A DNA stretch of 64,000 nt. Source: Barrientosiimonas humi (GTDB taxonomy: Bacteria > Actinomycetota > Actinomycetes > Actinomycetales > Dermatophilaceae). The position numbers and the translations under genes were made by a program. The stretch is taken from contig NZ_VFOK01000001.1 of the NCBI RefSeq assembly GCF_006716095.1, positions 1,829,375 to 1,893,374 on the forward strand, written 5' to 3'. Under the pieces are notes generated by a model. It was not told the DNA's origin, made no database searches, and worked only from the letters and a program-made list of their open reading frames with translations. Positions 1 through 7,715 of the stretch are shown in pieces (within the stretch, counting starts at the first letter, position 1; each line of letters opens with the position of its first letter).

Positions 1-482
1 ACGCGCTGCTCGACCCGGCCGCTGGACAGGATCAGCACCACCATCGCGCGGTCGATCCCGAGCGGCACCAGCTCGACGTGGCGCACCGTCGAGCGGCTGA
101 GCGAGGGGTACTGCATGACCGCGACCTGCTGGGTGAGCGAGGCGAGCAGCCGCGCGGTGCGGTCGACGACGTCGTCGAGGTCGACCGACTGGTCCAGGAA
201 AGTCCGGATGGCGCTCTTCTCGGCGCGGCTCATCGGCTTGATCCCGCTGAGCCGGTCGACGAACAGCCGGTAGCCCGCATCGGTCGGGATGCGCCCGGCC
301 GACGTGTGCGGCGCGGCGATCAGCCCGTCCTCCTCGAGCGCGGCCATGTCGTTGCGCACGGTCGCGGCCGAGACGCCCAGGCGGTGCCGCTCCAGCAGCG
401 CCTTGGACCCCACCGGCTCGGAGGTCGCGACGTAGTCCTGCACGATCGCGCGCAGCACCTGCAGTCGCCTGTCGTCGGACAT
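1..482 (-). CDS. hrcA: Heat-inducible transcription repressor HrcA (5' part, runs off the window)
   Basis: The visible N-terminal 160 residues begin [13 protein letters not shown] and carry the winged-helix DNA-binding domain, with the family sequences [13 protein letters not shown] and [17 protein letters not shown], followed by [14 protein letters not shown]. HrcA is the repressor of class I heat-shock genes (groES/groEL, hrcA-dnaJ) and binds CIRCE operators; GroEL is known to assist its folding in other bacteria. The ATG at 482 is chosen; a GTG two codons upstream is possible. A clear CIRCE lies 65 bp upstream at 547-573, so the gene is probably self-regulated. The gene is cut by the window edge. 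Confidence 0.95.
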   Translation of the reverse strand, partial: MSDDRRLQVLRAIVQDYVATSEPVGSKALLERHRLGVSAATVRNDMAALEEDGLIAAPHTSAGRIPTDAGYRLFVDRLSGIKPMSRAEKSAIRTFLDQSVDLDDVVDRTARLLASLTQQVAVMQYPSLSRSTVRHVELVPLGIDRAMVVLILSSGRVEQR

Positions 483-546
483 GGTCACCACCTTCGTCGG
501 CATCGGGAGCGGCGGGCGCGCTCGCACCGGCCCGGGACCGCCCGAG

Positions 547-573
547 CTGGCACTCTGCACACCCGAGTGCCAA
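547..573. promoter_or_regulatory. CIRCE heat-shock operator upstream of hrcA
   Basis: CTGGCACTC at 547-555, a 9-base spacer and GAGTGCCAA at 565-573 form the inverted repeat known as CIRCE (consensus TTAGCACTC-N9-GAGTGCTAA). The core arms GCACTC/GAGTGC are perfect and the 9-base spacing is exact. It sits between hrcA (leftward) and the DUF3097 gene (rightward). HrcA binding here would repress hrcA itself. Confidence 0.93.
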
Positions 574-666
574 GTCTACGTCCGGTGCGGCGCAGCGAGA
601 AAACCACGCGCCGGCGTACGAGCGTGTCGCCCGGGCGGGTCTGCTCCCCTTCCCTACCCTCACGGG

Positions 667-1536
667 GTGACTCCCGACCGCTACGGATCCGACGTGCTCG
701 CTGGTGACTGGAAGGCGCCCCGGCGCGGCCGCTCGGCGCAGGTCGAGGCCGCGCGCGACCTGGTCGTCGAGGACGCCGACTCCGGCTGGGTCGGCGCCGT
801 CGTGCGGGTCGAGAAGGCCGGCGGCATGCACGTGGTGCACCTGGAGGACCGGCGCGGCCGGGTCAAGGCGTTCCCGCTCGGTCCGGGCTTCCTCATCGAC
901 GGCAAGCCGGTCGAGCTCACCGCGCCGCGCACCGACACGGCCGCGCTCACCGCGCAGCGGGCCACGAAGAGCCGCACCGCCTCCGGGTCGGTGGCCGTGC
1001 CCGACGCCCCGGCCCGGGTCGCGTCGGCCTCGCGCATCCTCGTCGAGGGGCGGCACGACGCCGAGCTGGTCGAGAAGGTCTGGGGCGACGACCTGCGCAT
1101 CGAGGGCGTCGTGGTCGAGATGCTCGACGGCGTCGACGACCTGCAGGCGGTGATCCGCGACTTCCGGCCCGGTCCGCAGCGCCGCCTCGGGATCCTCGTC
1201 GACCACCTGGTGCCGGGCAGCAAGGAGACCCGCATCGTCGAGCAGGCCCGCGCCGCGGCCCCGTCGGAGCACGTGCTGATCGTGGGCCACCCCTACGTCG
1301 ACGTCTGGCAGTCCGTGCGCCCCGAGCGGCTCGGCTGGTCGCAGTGGCCGACCATCCCGCGCGGCACGTCGTGGAAGCACGGCATCCTCGACGAGCTGGG
1401 CTGGCCGCACGCCTCGCAGGCCGACGTCGCGCACGGCTGGAAACGCATACTGGGCACCGTGCGCACCTACGCCGACCTCCAGCCCGAGCTGCTCGGCCGG
1501 GTCGAGGAGCTCATCGACTTCGTCACGGTGCCGTGA
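667..1536 (+). CDS. DUF3097 family protein
   Basis: A 289-residue protein starting at GTG 667 with TPDRYGSDVLAGDW, the usual start of this actinobacterial family; longer in-frame starts run through the hrcA promoter and CIRCE and were not used. The middle holds VEGRHDAELVEKVWGDDLR, a segment resembling the start of TOPRIM-like domains, and the C-terminal half is well conserved (GHPYVDVWQSVRP, PRGTSWKHGI). The biochemical function is not known to me. The stop overlaps the GTG of the Nudix gene by four bases, so the two are probably co-translated. Confidence 0.85.
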   Translation: MTPDRYGSDVLAGDWKAPRRGRSAQVEAARDLVVEDADSGWVGAVVRVEKAGGMHVVHLEDRRGRVKAFPLGPGFLIDGKPVELTAPRTDTAALTAQRATKSRTASGSVAVPDAPARVASASRILVEGRHDAELVEKVWGDDLRIEGVVVEMLDGVDDLQAVIRDFRPGPQRRLGILVDHLVPGSKETRIVEQARAAAPSEHVLIVGHPYVDVWQSVRPERLGWSQWPTIPRGTSWKHGILDELGWPHASQADVAHGWKRILGTVRTYADLQPELLGRVEELIDFVTVP

Positions 1537-2492
1537 GCCGCAGGCCCGGCGCGGGTGCCGTCGCGCAGGACACCACCGAGCTGGTGGCGCTGGTCGTCAC
1601 GGTCGACGACGGCATGCCCGCCGCGCTGGCCTCCGGCGACCCGCGCCGGCTGCCTGCCGGCCCGCTGCACCCGCAGCAGCGCTCGCTGCAGGCCGGGGTG
1701 CGCGCGTTCGTCGAGGAGCAGACCGGCCACTCGCTGGGCTTCGTCGAGCAGCTCTACACCTTCGCCGACCTCGGCCGCGGCGACAGCGAGGGCCGCGTGG
1801 TGTCGATCTCCTATCTCGGGCTCACCCGCGCCGCCACCGACGAGCAGGGCTGGCTGGGGCTGTACGACGCGCTCCCCTGGGAGGACCGGCGCGGCGCGGC
1901 CACAGAGCCGGGGTCGGCCGACGGGTCGCCCGGGTCGGCCGGGTCGGCCGAGCCGGTGGCGCGGCTGGACCGCTGGGTCGGGCGCGGTTCGGGCGCGCAG
2001 GTGCGGGCGCGGCGCGAGCGACGCGACCAGCTGTTCGGGCTGGGTGAGCACGCCTGGCGCCCGGAGCTGGCGCTGCAGCGCTACGAGCTGCTGTGGGAGG
2101 CCGGCCTCGTGGCGGAGTCGCCGCAGTTCGGTCCGCGGTCGGGACAGGAGCCGCTCGGCGTGCCGATGCTGCACGACCACCGGCGCATCCTCGCCACCGG
2201 CCTGTCGCGGCTGCGCACCAAGCTGCAGTACCGTCCCGTCGTCTTCGAGCTGCTGCCCGAGGCGTTCACCCTCGGCCGGCTGCAGGAGGTCGTGGAGGCG
2301 CTGGCCGGGCAGACGCTGCACAAGCAGAACTTCCGCCGCGTCGTCGAGCAGCAGCATCAGCTGGTGGAGCCCACCGGCGAGACCACGCACGCGACGGGCG
2401 GACGCCCGGCCCGGCTCTACCGCTTCCGCCGCGAGGTGTTCGCCGAGCGCGAGCAGGTCGGCACCAAGCTGCCCATCCCCCGCTCCCGCTGA
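1533..2492 (+). CDS. Nudix/NrtR-like protein, probable regulator of NAD synthesis
   Basis: A 319-residue protein with an N-terminal Nudix-like domain (about residues 10-150, from TELVALVVTVDDG) and a C-terminal winged-helix domain (about 225-310, FELLPEAFTLGRLQEVVEAL and KQNFRRVV). That two-domain plan is that of NrtR, in which a Nudix fold senses a NAD-related ligand and the wing-helix binds DNA. I do not see an intact Nudix box (GX5EX7REUXEEXGU), so catalysis is unlikely. The nadABC genes follow 1.3 kb downstream, as an NrtR-like gene lies beside nadABC in mycobacteria. GTG 1533 overlaps the preceding stop by four bases. The region at residues 125-145 is Gly/Ser/Ala-rich and may be a linker. 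Confidence 0.75.
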   Translation: MSRRPGAGAVAQDTTELVALVVTVDDGMPAALASGDPRRLPAGPLHPQQRSLQAGVRAFVEEQTGHSLGFVEQLYTFADLGRGDSEGRVVSISYLGLTRAATDEQGWLGLYDALPWEDRRGAATEPGSADGSPGSAGSAEPVARLDRWVGRGSGAQVRARRERRDQLFGLGEHAWRPELALQRYELLWEAGLVAESPQFGPRSGQEPLGVPMLHDHRRILATGLSRLRTKLQYRPVVFELLPEAFTLGRLQEVVEALAGQTLHKQNFRRVVEQQHQLVEPTGETTHATGGRPARLYRFRREVFAEREQVGTKLPIPRSR

Positions 2493-2527
2493 GCCGAGCC
2501 GAGCGCGGGCTCCGTCGAGGGCGTCGG

Positions 2528-2616
2528 GCGTACATCTGGACAGGAAGAACGCGTCCTCGGCACCGGAATAGCGCACCGCTGCGGGAGGGGCGCGGGCTTT
2601 GTCCCGTCCATCTGCA
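2528..2616. repeat. Hairpin repeat, copy 1 (upstream of the DUF559-type gene)
   Basis: An 89-bp intergenic element starting with a 23-base sequence (2528-2550, core ACATCTGGACAGG) that recurs exactly at 3611-3633. Its right end (TTTGTCCCGTCCATCTGCA, 2598-2616) is an imperfect inverted match of its left end, so the element can fold on itself. The interior is diverged from copy 2. The two copies bracket one gene. Confidence 0.7.
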
Positions 2617-2682
2617 CGGCGCCGCGCAGATTGGCCCTGTGGACAACGGCACAGCGACCCGGCGCGCGCCAGGCTGGTGCGC

Positions 2683-3555
2683 ATGTCCCGAGCCGTCATC
2701 GACGCCCTGCGCGAGCGGGGCGGAGCCGCGCGGCTGGGCGACCTCCTCGGACCCGTCACCCGGCGCGAGATCGCCGAGTCGGTGGGGTCGGCGGACATCT
2801 GCCGCCTCGCTCACGGCGTCTACTGCCTGCCCGAGCTGGAGCCCCAGCTGCGCCGGGCCGTGGAGCTGAGCGGCACCCTGTCGCACGTCTCGGCCGCGGT
2901 CCGTCACGGGTGGTCGGTGAAGGCCGAGCCCCGGCAGGCCTGGGTCACGATCCCCCCGAACCGGCACCTGCGCGTGCCCCCGCCCCGCGACGTGCGGCTG
3001 GTCTGGCGGCCGGTCCCGCCCGAGGACGTCGTCGACGGGGTCACCGAGCCGCTGCGCACCACGCTCGACTGCGCGCGAGACCTCCCGTTCGACGAGGCAC
3101 TGGCCGTGGCCGACTCCGCCCTGCGCAGCGGCATGGTCACCGCGCGCGAGCTGCGCTGGGCGGCCGACCGGCTGCGCGGGCCACGCTCTGCTGCGGCGCG
3201 CCGCGTCGCCACTCACGGCACCGGCGAGAGCGCAGGCCCCATGGAGTCGGTGCTGCGCGCCATCTGCCTGGACGTCCCGGGGCTGGCGGTCACCCCGCAG
3301 CTGATCATCAGCGACGACGGGTTCTGGGCGCGGGTCGACCTGGGCGACGAGGACCTGCGCATCGTGATCGAGGCGGAGGGGTTCGAGCACCACGGCACGC
3401 GCCAGGGGTTCGACAAGGACACCGAGCGCTACACCGAGCTGGTCAGCCGCGGCTGGCTCGTGCTCCGGTTCACCTGGACCCAGATCATGTTCCACCCCGA
3501 GTGGGTGCGCGAGCGGATCGTGGAGACGGTGCGCCTGCGCCGGGCCGCCGCCTGA
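2683..3555 (+). CDS. DUF559-type protein with N-terminal winged-helix-like domain
   Basis: A 290-residue protein. The N-terminal part resembles the domain often labelled AbiEi-antitoxin-like in actinobacterial proteins (ITGLAHGVYCLPE-like segment SADICRLAHGVYCLPE, then a hydrophobic SGTLSHVSAAVRHGW). The C-terminal quarter fits the Vsr-like DUF559 fold (RVDLGDEDLRIVIEAEG at about 225-241, LVSRGWLVLRFTW at about 259-271). Such proteins are common in actinobacteria, often as several paralogues; their function is unknown. ATG 2683 is used; GTG 2677 is also possible. Hairpin repeats on both sides suggest the gene may have moved as a unit. A diverged relative is at 22103-23002. Confidence 0.75.
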   Translation: MSRAVIDALRERGGAARLGDLLGPVTRREIAESVGSADICRLAHGVYCLPELEPQLRRAVELSGTLSHVSAAVRHGWSVKAEPRQAWVTIPPNRHLRVPPPRDVRLVWRPVPPEDVVDGVTEPLRTTLDCARDLPFDEALAVADSALRSGMVTARELRWAADRLRGPRSAAARRVATHGTGESAGPMESVLRAICLDVPGLAVTPQLIISDDGFWARVDLGDEDLRIVIEAEGFEHHGTRQGFDKDTERYTELVSRGWLVLRFTWTQIMFHPEWVRERIVETVRLRRAAA

Positions 3556-3610
3556 CCGGCCGCGCGGATCCGGGGAGCCGGGGAGCCGGGGAGCCGGGGA
3601 GCCGGCGCTG

Positions 3611-3703
3611 GCGTACATCTGGACAGGAAGAACCGATCGCGGCACCCCGATCGGCGCGGGTTTCGGCACGGCCCGAAGGCTTCGTCCCGTCGAGATGTCC
3701 GCA
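3611..3703. repeat. Hairpin repeat, copy 2 (between the DUF559-type gene and nadA)
   Basis: A 93-bp element whose ends are inverted repeats of 22 bases with 18 matches: left 3611-3632 (GCGTACATCTGGACAGG...), right 3682-3703 (...GTCGAGATGTCCGC). An inner stem CCGATC/GATCGG lies at about 3633-3653. It shares its first 23 bases with copy 1 at 2528. A short stretch of near-identical GGGGAGCC(G) units at 3573-3604 lies just before it. Confidence 0.75.
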
Positions 3704-3712
3704 CCCAGCCTC

Positions 3713-3752
3713 GTGAGATATGCTCACTCCTAGCATTTGCTCAATATGAGCA
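3713..3752. promoter_or_regulatory. Two palindromes upstream of nadA, candidate NrtR operator
   Basis: The first inverted repeat is GTGAG-ATATG-CTCAC at 3713-3727; the second is TGCTCA-ATA-TGAGCA at 3738-3752. Both have perfect arms, share the half-site words CTCA and ATATG, and have centres 25 bp apart, 30-70 bp before the nadA ATG. TATGCT inside the first could serve as a -10 box. The region is AT-rich for this genome. Assignment to the NrtR-like protein at 1533 is inference from proximity and function. Confidence 0.55.
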
Positions 3753-3781
3753 GATCAAACACTCGAACGAGGGAGCAGACC

Positions 3782-4759
3782 ATGAGCGTGACCGCCCGCC
3801 CCAGCGACCTGGCGTACGACCGTGTCCGCCACGTGGTGCCCGAGGTCGAGTGGGCGACGTTCGCCGACGACATCGACGCGATCCACGCGCTGAAGCGGGA
3901 GCACGACGCGGTGATCCTGGCGCACAACTACATGACGCCCGAGGTCTTCCACGGCGTCGCCGACATCGTGGGCGACTCCCTCGCACTGGCCCGGGAGGCG
4001 CAGACGGTCGAGGCCGGCACGATCGTCCTGGCCGGGGTGCACTTCATGGCCGAGACCGCCAAGCTGCTCAACCCCGGCAAGCGGGTGCTGCTGCCCGACC
4101 TGCGCTCGGGCTGCTCGCTCGCCGAGTCGATCACGCCCGAGCAGGTGCGCGAGCTGCGCGCGCAGCACCCCGGTGTGCCGGTCGTGACCTACGTCAACAC
4201 CAGCGCTGCCATCAAGGCCGAGAGCGACATCTGCTGCACCAGCGGCAACGCGCTGGCCGTGCTGGAGTCGCTCGGCGTGCCCGAGGTGATCATGATCCCC
4301 GACCAGTACCTCGCCCGAAACATCGCTGCGCAGACCGGGATTCGCGTGATCACCCACCCCGGCGCGTGCGAGGTGCACGAGCGGTTCACGCCGCTCGACA
4401 TCGTCGGCATCCGGCAGGGCCACCCGGGCGTGCAGGTGCTCGCGCACCCCGAGTGCCCGCCCGACGTGGTCGCCGAGGCGGACTTCGCGGGTTCGACCGC
4501 GCAGATGCAGGCGTACGTCGAGCGCGAGCGACCCGAGCGTGTCGCCCTGATCACGGAGTGCTCGATGAGCGACAACGTGGCGGCCGCGAACCCCGACGTC
4601 GACTTCGTGCGCCCGTGCAACCTGTGCCCGCACATGAAGCGCAACACGCTGTCGGCGATCCGCGCCGCGCTGGAGCAGGGACGCCACGAGATCACCCTCG
4701 ACCCGGCCACGGCCCGCGACGCGCGCCGCGCCATCGAGCGGATGCTGGAGGTGGCCTGA
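3782..4759 (+). CDS. nadA: Quinolinate synthase NadA
   Basis: A 325-residue protein that condenses iminoaspartate with dihydroxyacetone phosphate to quinolinate, the second step of de novo NAD synthesis. The family features are clear: ILAHNYMTPEV near residue 45, HFMAETAKLL near 87, and the cysteines expected to hold the oxygen-sensitive [4Fe-4S] cluster, C111 in RSGCSLAES, C224 in HPEC and C282 in CNLCPHM. ATG 3782 follows a purine-rich GAGGGAG ribosome binding site by about 8 bases; an upstream ATG inside the palindrome was rejected. It is the first gene of nadABC and overlaps nadB by one base (TGATG). Confidence 0.96.
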   Translation: MSVTARPSDLAYDRVRHVVPEVEWATFADDIDAIHALKREHDAVILAHNYMTPEVFHGVADIVGDSLALAREAQTVEAGTIVLAGVHFMAETAKLLNPGKRVLLPDLRSGCSLAESITPEQVRELRAQHPGVPVVTYVNTSAAIKAESDICCTSGNALAVLESLGVPEVIMIPDQYLARNIAAQTGIRVITHPGACEVHERFTPLDIVGIRQGHPGVQVLAHPECPPDVVAEADFAGSTAQMQAYVERERPERVALITECSMSDNVAAANPDVDFVRPCNLCPHMKRNTLSAIRAALEQGRHEITLDPATARDARRAIERMLEVA

Positions 4760-6177
4760 TGCGGGCCCGCCCGATCGTGGTCGGGTCCGGCCTCGCCGGG
4801 CTGGTGGCGGCGCTGGAGCTCGCGGCGCGCGGCGGTTGCGTGCTGGTGACCGCCGGCCGGCTCACCGAGGGCGCGGCCAGCGCGTGGGCGCAGGGCGGCA
4901 TCGCTGCCGCGCTCGCTCCCGACGACTCCCCCGCCCAGCACGCCCACGACACCTGGCTCGCGGGGGCGCGGGCGGGTGACCGCGAGGTCATCGCCCGCAT
5001 CACCGACCTGGCGCCCGGCGTCGTCGCCCGGCTCGCCCGCGACGGGGTGCCGTTCGACAGGGACGCGAGCGGGGCGTACGACCTCGCGCTGGAGGGCGGT
5101 CACTCGCGCCACCGCGTCGCGCACGCCGGCGACCGAAGCGGGGCGGTGATCACCGCGACCCTGGCGGCGCTGGTCGAGGGGCACCCCGACATCGAGCTGC
5201 TCGAGGGCCGCAGGGTCGACGACCTCCTGCTCGACGAATCGGGAGTGGTGCGCGGGATCCGTTGCGGCGCAACGACTCTCGAGAGCGACCGGGTCATCCT
5301 GGCGACCGGCGGGCTGGGCGGCTTGTTCCCGCACACCACCAACCCGGTCACCGCGACCGGCGCGGGGGTCGCACTGGCCGCTCGGGCGGGGGCTCGCACC
5401 GACGACCTGCACCTGGTGCAGTTCCACCCCACCGCGCTCGACGTGGGCTCGCGTCCGGCGCCGCTGCTGACCGAGGCGCTGCGCGGCGCCGGCGCGGTGC
5501 TGCGGTCGGACGGCGAGCGGTTCGTCGACGAGCTGCAGCCGCGCGACGTGGTGGCCGCAGCCGTCTGGGCCGAGCTGCAGCAGGGGCGAACCGTGCACCT
5601 CGACGCACGACGCGTCGACGACGCTGAGCGCCAATTCCCAGCGGTGACAACGCTTCTCGCGGGCCACGGTCTGACGCTGCAAGACCTGCTCCCCGTCCGG
5701 CCCGCCGCGCACTACTCCATGGGCGGCGTCACCGTCGACGCGCAGGCGCGCACCGGCGTGCCGGGCCTGTGGGCGGTCGGCGAGGTGAGTCGCACCGGGC
5801 TGCACGGGGCCAACCGGCTGGCGTCGAACTCGTTGCTCGAGGCGGTCGTGACCGGCCGCGCCGCCGCGGCGTCGGTCTGGGCGCACAGTGCCGCCGACGG
5901 GTGGCGGGCCGACGGCCCGCCCGCGGACCCCGGCCTGGTCCGTCCGCGCGAGCAGGCTCCCGCGATCGCCACCGAGCAGGTGCGTGCGGAGCTGGGCCGC
6001 TCGTGCGGCGTGCTGCGCGAGGCGGGCGCGCTGCGCGACACGATCCGACAGCTCGAGCAGGCCACCGGGCAGGACGACGCCTACGTCGCCTGGCTGCTGG
6101 CGCGCTCCGCCCTGGCGCACCCGAGAAGCGTTGGGGCACACCGACGTACGGACACGACCGAGGCGGTGCCGGCATGA
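4759..6177 (+). CDS. nadB: L-aspartate oxidase NadB
   Basis: A 472-residue flavoprotein that oxidises L-aspartate to iminoaspartate, the substrate of NadA. It starts with the FAD-binding GSGLAGLVAALELA and has the fumarate-reductase/succinate-dehydrogenase-type segments ASAWAQGGIAAA, HSRHRVAHAGDRSG, LHLVQFHPTAL, HYSMGGVTVD and GANRLASNSLLE. The C-terminal domain is shorter than usual (family often 510-550 residues), although the terminal RSVGAHRRTD still matches the conserved RG.H.RTD-type motif. It overlaps nadA by one base and nadC by four (ATGA). Confidence 0.94.
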   Translation: MRARPIVVGSGLAGLVAALELAARGGCVLVTAGRLTEGAASAWAQGGIAAALAPDDSPAQHAHDTWLAGARAGDREVIARITDLAPGVVARLARDGVPFDRDASGAYDLALEGGHSRHRVAHAGDRSGAVITATLAALVEGHPDIELLEGRRVDDLLLDESGVVRGIRCGATTLESDRVILATGGLGGLFPHTTNPVTATGAGVALAARAGARTDDLHLVQFHPTALDVGSRPAPLLTEALRGAGAVLRSDGERFVDELQPRDVVAAAVWAELQQGRTVHLDARRVDDAERQFPAVTTLLAGHGLTLQDLLPVRPAAHYSMGGVTVDAQARTGVPGLWAVGEVSRTGLHGANRLASNSLLEAVVTGRAAAASVWAHSAADGWRADGPPADPGLVRPREQAPAIATEQVRAELGRSCGVLREAGALRDTIRQLEQATGQDDAYVAWLLARSALAHPRSVGAHRRTDTTEAVPA

Positions 6178-7067
6178 CTTTCGACCCTCAGCTGGAGCAG
6201 GTTGTGCGCACAGCGCTCGCCGAGGACCTCGGCGCCGCCGGTGACCTCACGGCGGCGGCCGTCGTCCCCGAGGACGCGCAGGCGCAGGCCCAGATCGTGG
6301 CGCGCGAGGACGGGGTGCTGTCCGGTGTCGACGCGGTGACGACGACGTACGCCCTCGTCGACCCGCGCATCGAGGTCACCTGGCACGGCCAGGACGGCAG
6401 ATCGGTGACGCCAGGGTCGGTGCTGGCGACGGTGCGCGGCCCCGCGCGCGGGGTGCTGACCGGTGAGCGGGTCGCGCTGAACCTGCTGGGCCGCCTGTCC
6501 GGCGTGGCGACCGCCACCGCCGAGCTCGTGCACCTGGTGGACGGCACCGGCGTCGGCATCGCCGACACGCGCAAGACCACCCCGGGCCTGCGTGCGCTGG
6601 AGAAGCGGGCGGTGCTGCACGGCGGCGGCGTGAACCACCGCTTCGGCCTGCACGACGCGATCATGGTGAAGGACAACCACATCGGGTTCGGCGGCGGGCT
6701 GGCCACGGTGCTGCGGCGGCTCGCCGACCAGCCCCGGCACATGGTCACCGTGGAGGTCGAGGTCGACACGCTGCAGCAGCAGCTGCAGGTGCTGCAGTTC
6801 GACGCCGAGCGGATCGCCCGCGGGCTGCGGCCGGTGTGCCACGCGATCCTGCTCGACAACATGACTCCTGGCCAGGTCGCCGATGGTGTCCGGCGGGCGC
6901 GCTCGCACCCCGCGCCGCTGGTGGTCGAGGTGTCGGGCGGGGTGAACCGGAAGACCGTGCGCCCGCTCGCCGAGGCCGGGCCCGACCTGATCTCGGTGGG
7001 CGCCCTGACCCACAGCGCGCGCTGCCTCGACGTGGGGCTGGATCTGGCGGGGCCGGACCTGGGCTGA
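6174..7067 (+). CDS. nadC: Nicotinate-nucleotide pyrophosphorylase NadC
   Basis: A 297-residue quinolinate phosphoribosyltransferase making nicotinate mononucleotide from quinolinate and PRPP, third step of the pathway. Visible family segments are EDLGAAGDLT at 15-24, LNLLGRLSGVAT, DTRKTTPGLRALEKRAV, HRFGLHDAIMVKDNH and VEVSGGVN. The last gene of the nadABC operon; nadD, which acts next, is at 51885 in this window. The ATG overlaps the nadB stop. Confidence 0.96.
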   Translation: MTFDPQLEQVVRTALAEDLGAAGDLTAAAVVPEDAQAQAQIVAREDGVLSGVDAVTTTYALVDPRIEVTWHGQDGRSVTPGSVLATVRGPARGVLTGERVALNLLGRLSGVATATAELVHLVDGTGVGIADTRKTTPGLRALEKRAVLHGGGVNHRFGLHDAIMVKDNHIGFGGGLATVLRRLADQPRHMVTVEVEVDTLQQQLQVLQFDAERIARGLRPVCHAILLDNMTPGQVADGVRRARSHPAPLVVEVSGGVNRKTVRPLAEAGPDLISVGALTHSARCLDVGLDLAGPDLG

Positions 7068-7098
7068 TCGACCTCGCCCGCCCGACCGCGCGTGCGCC

Positions 7099-7140
7099 CA
7101 GGGTGATCCCTGAGACGTCCCGGATCCGACCCTGATCCGG
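7099..7140 (+). terminator. Two short stem-loops after nadC
   Basis: CAGGG-TGAT-CCCTG at 7099-7112 and CCGGATC-N7-GATCCGG at 7120-7140 are perfect small inverted repeats following the nadC stop. No T-run follows, so this is only a weak candidate terminator for nadABC. Confidence 0.4.
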
Positions 7141-7211
7141 CCTGTCGGCGGAACGCCGCGGCGGGTTCGCGTGTTGTCATGGATGAAGCACCCGCACAGG
7201 AGGAGTGACTC

Positions 7212-7715
7212 ATGAGCCAGCCCGGCCCGCAGCAGGGTCCCGGACCGTTCCCGCCCGGCGGCCAGCCCCAGCAGGGCTATCCGCAGCAGGGCTACCCCCA
7301 GCAGGGTTATCCGCAGCAGCAGTACGGCCACCCGCAGCAGGGCTACGCCCCGCAGGTCCCCACGGCCGACCAGCGCACGGCGGCCGTGCTCGCGCACCTG
7401 TCGGCGCCGATCGCCGGTCTGCTCAGCCTCGGCACGCTGAGCATGCTCGGGCCGCTGATCGTGTGGTTGGTCTACAAGGACAAGTCACCGGCGGTCCGGC
7501 AGGCGGCCGCCGGAGCGTTCAACTTCAACCTGTCGTTCTGGCTGCTCTACCTGCTGAGCTGGCTGCTGATCGTCACCGTGATCGGTGCGATCGTCGGCAT
7601 CCCGCTGATGATCGTGATCTTCCTGGTGGCGCTCTGGTGCCACGTCAAGGGCGCGATCCGCAGCGCGAACGGCGAGCCCTACCGCTACCCCTTCCAGATC
7701 CCGGTGCTGTCCTGA
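7212..7715 (+). CDS. DUF4870 domain membrane protein with Gln/Pro/Tyr-rich repeat
   Basis: A 167-residue protein. Residues 1-50 are a low-complexity cytoplasmic-type tail with the repeated unit PQQGY (four times) flanked by similar units. After ADQRTAAVLAHLSAPI come hydrophobic segments at about 66-90 and 105-150, with the DUF4870 signature SPAVRQAAAGAFNFNLSFWL. The function is unknown; family members are small tetraspan-like membrane proteins in many actinobacteria. A strong AGGAGGAG ribosome binding site lies before the ATG. The stop is directly followed by the stop of hemW on the other strand. Confidence 0.88.
   Translation: MSQPGPQQGPGPFPPGGQPQQGYPQQGYPQQGYPQQQYGHPQQGYAPQVPTADQRTAAVLAHLSAPIAGLLSLGTLSMLGPLIVWLVYKDKSPAVRQAAAGAFNFNLSFWLLYLLSWLLIVTVIGAIVGIPLMIVIFLVALWCHVKGAIRSANGEPYRYPFQIPVLS

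Noticed and set aside
1533-2492. An active Nudix hydrolase
   Set aside because: The expected Nudix box with its REUXEEXGU pattern is not visible, so a regulator of NrtR type is more likely.
2683-3555. A restriction endonuclease or AbiE toxin-antitoxin locus
   Set aside because: Only the loose DUF559/winged-helix resemblance is seen; there is no methyltransferase, no AbiEii nucleotidyltransferase and no partner gene.
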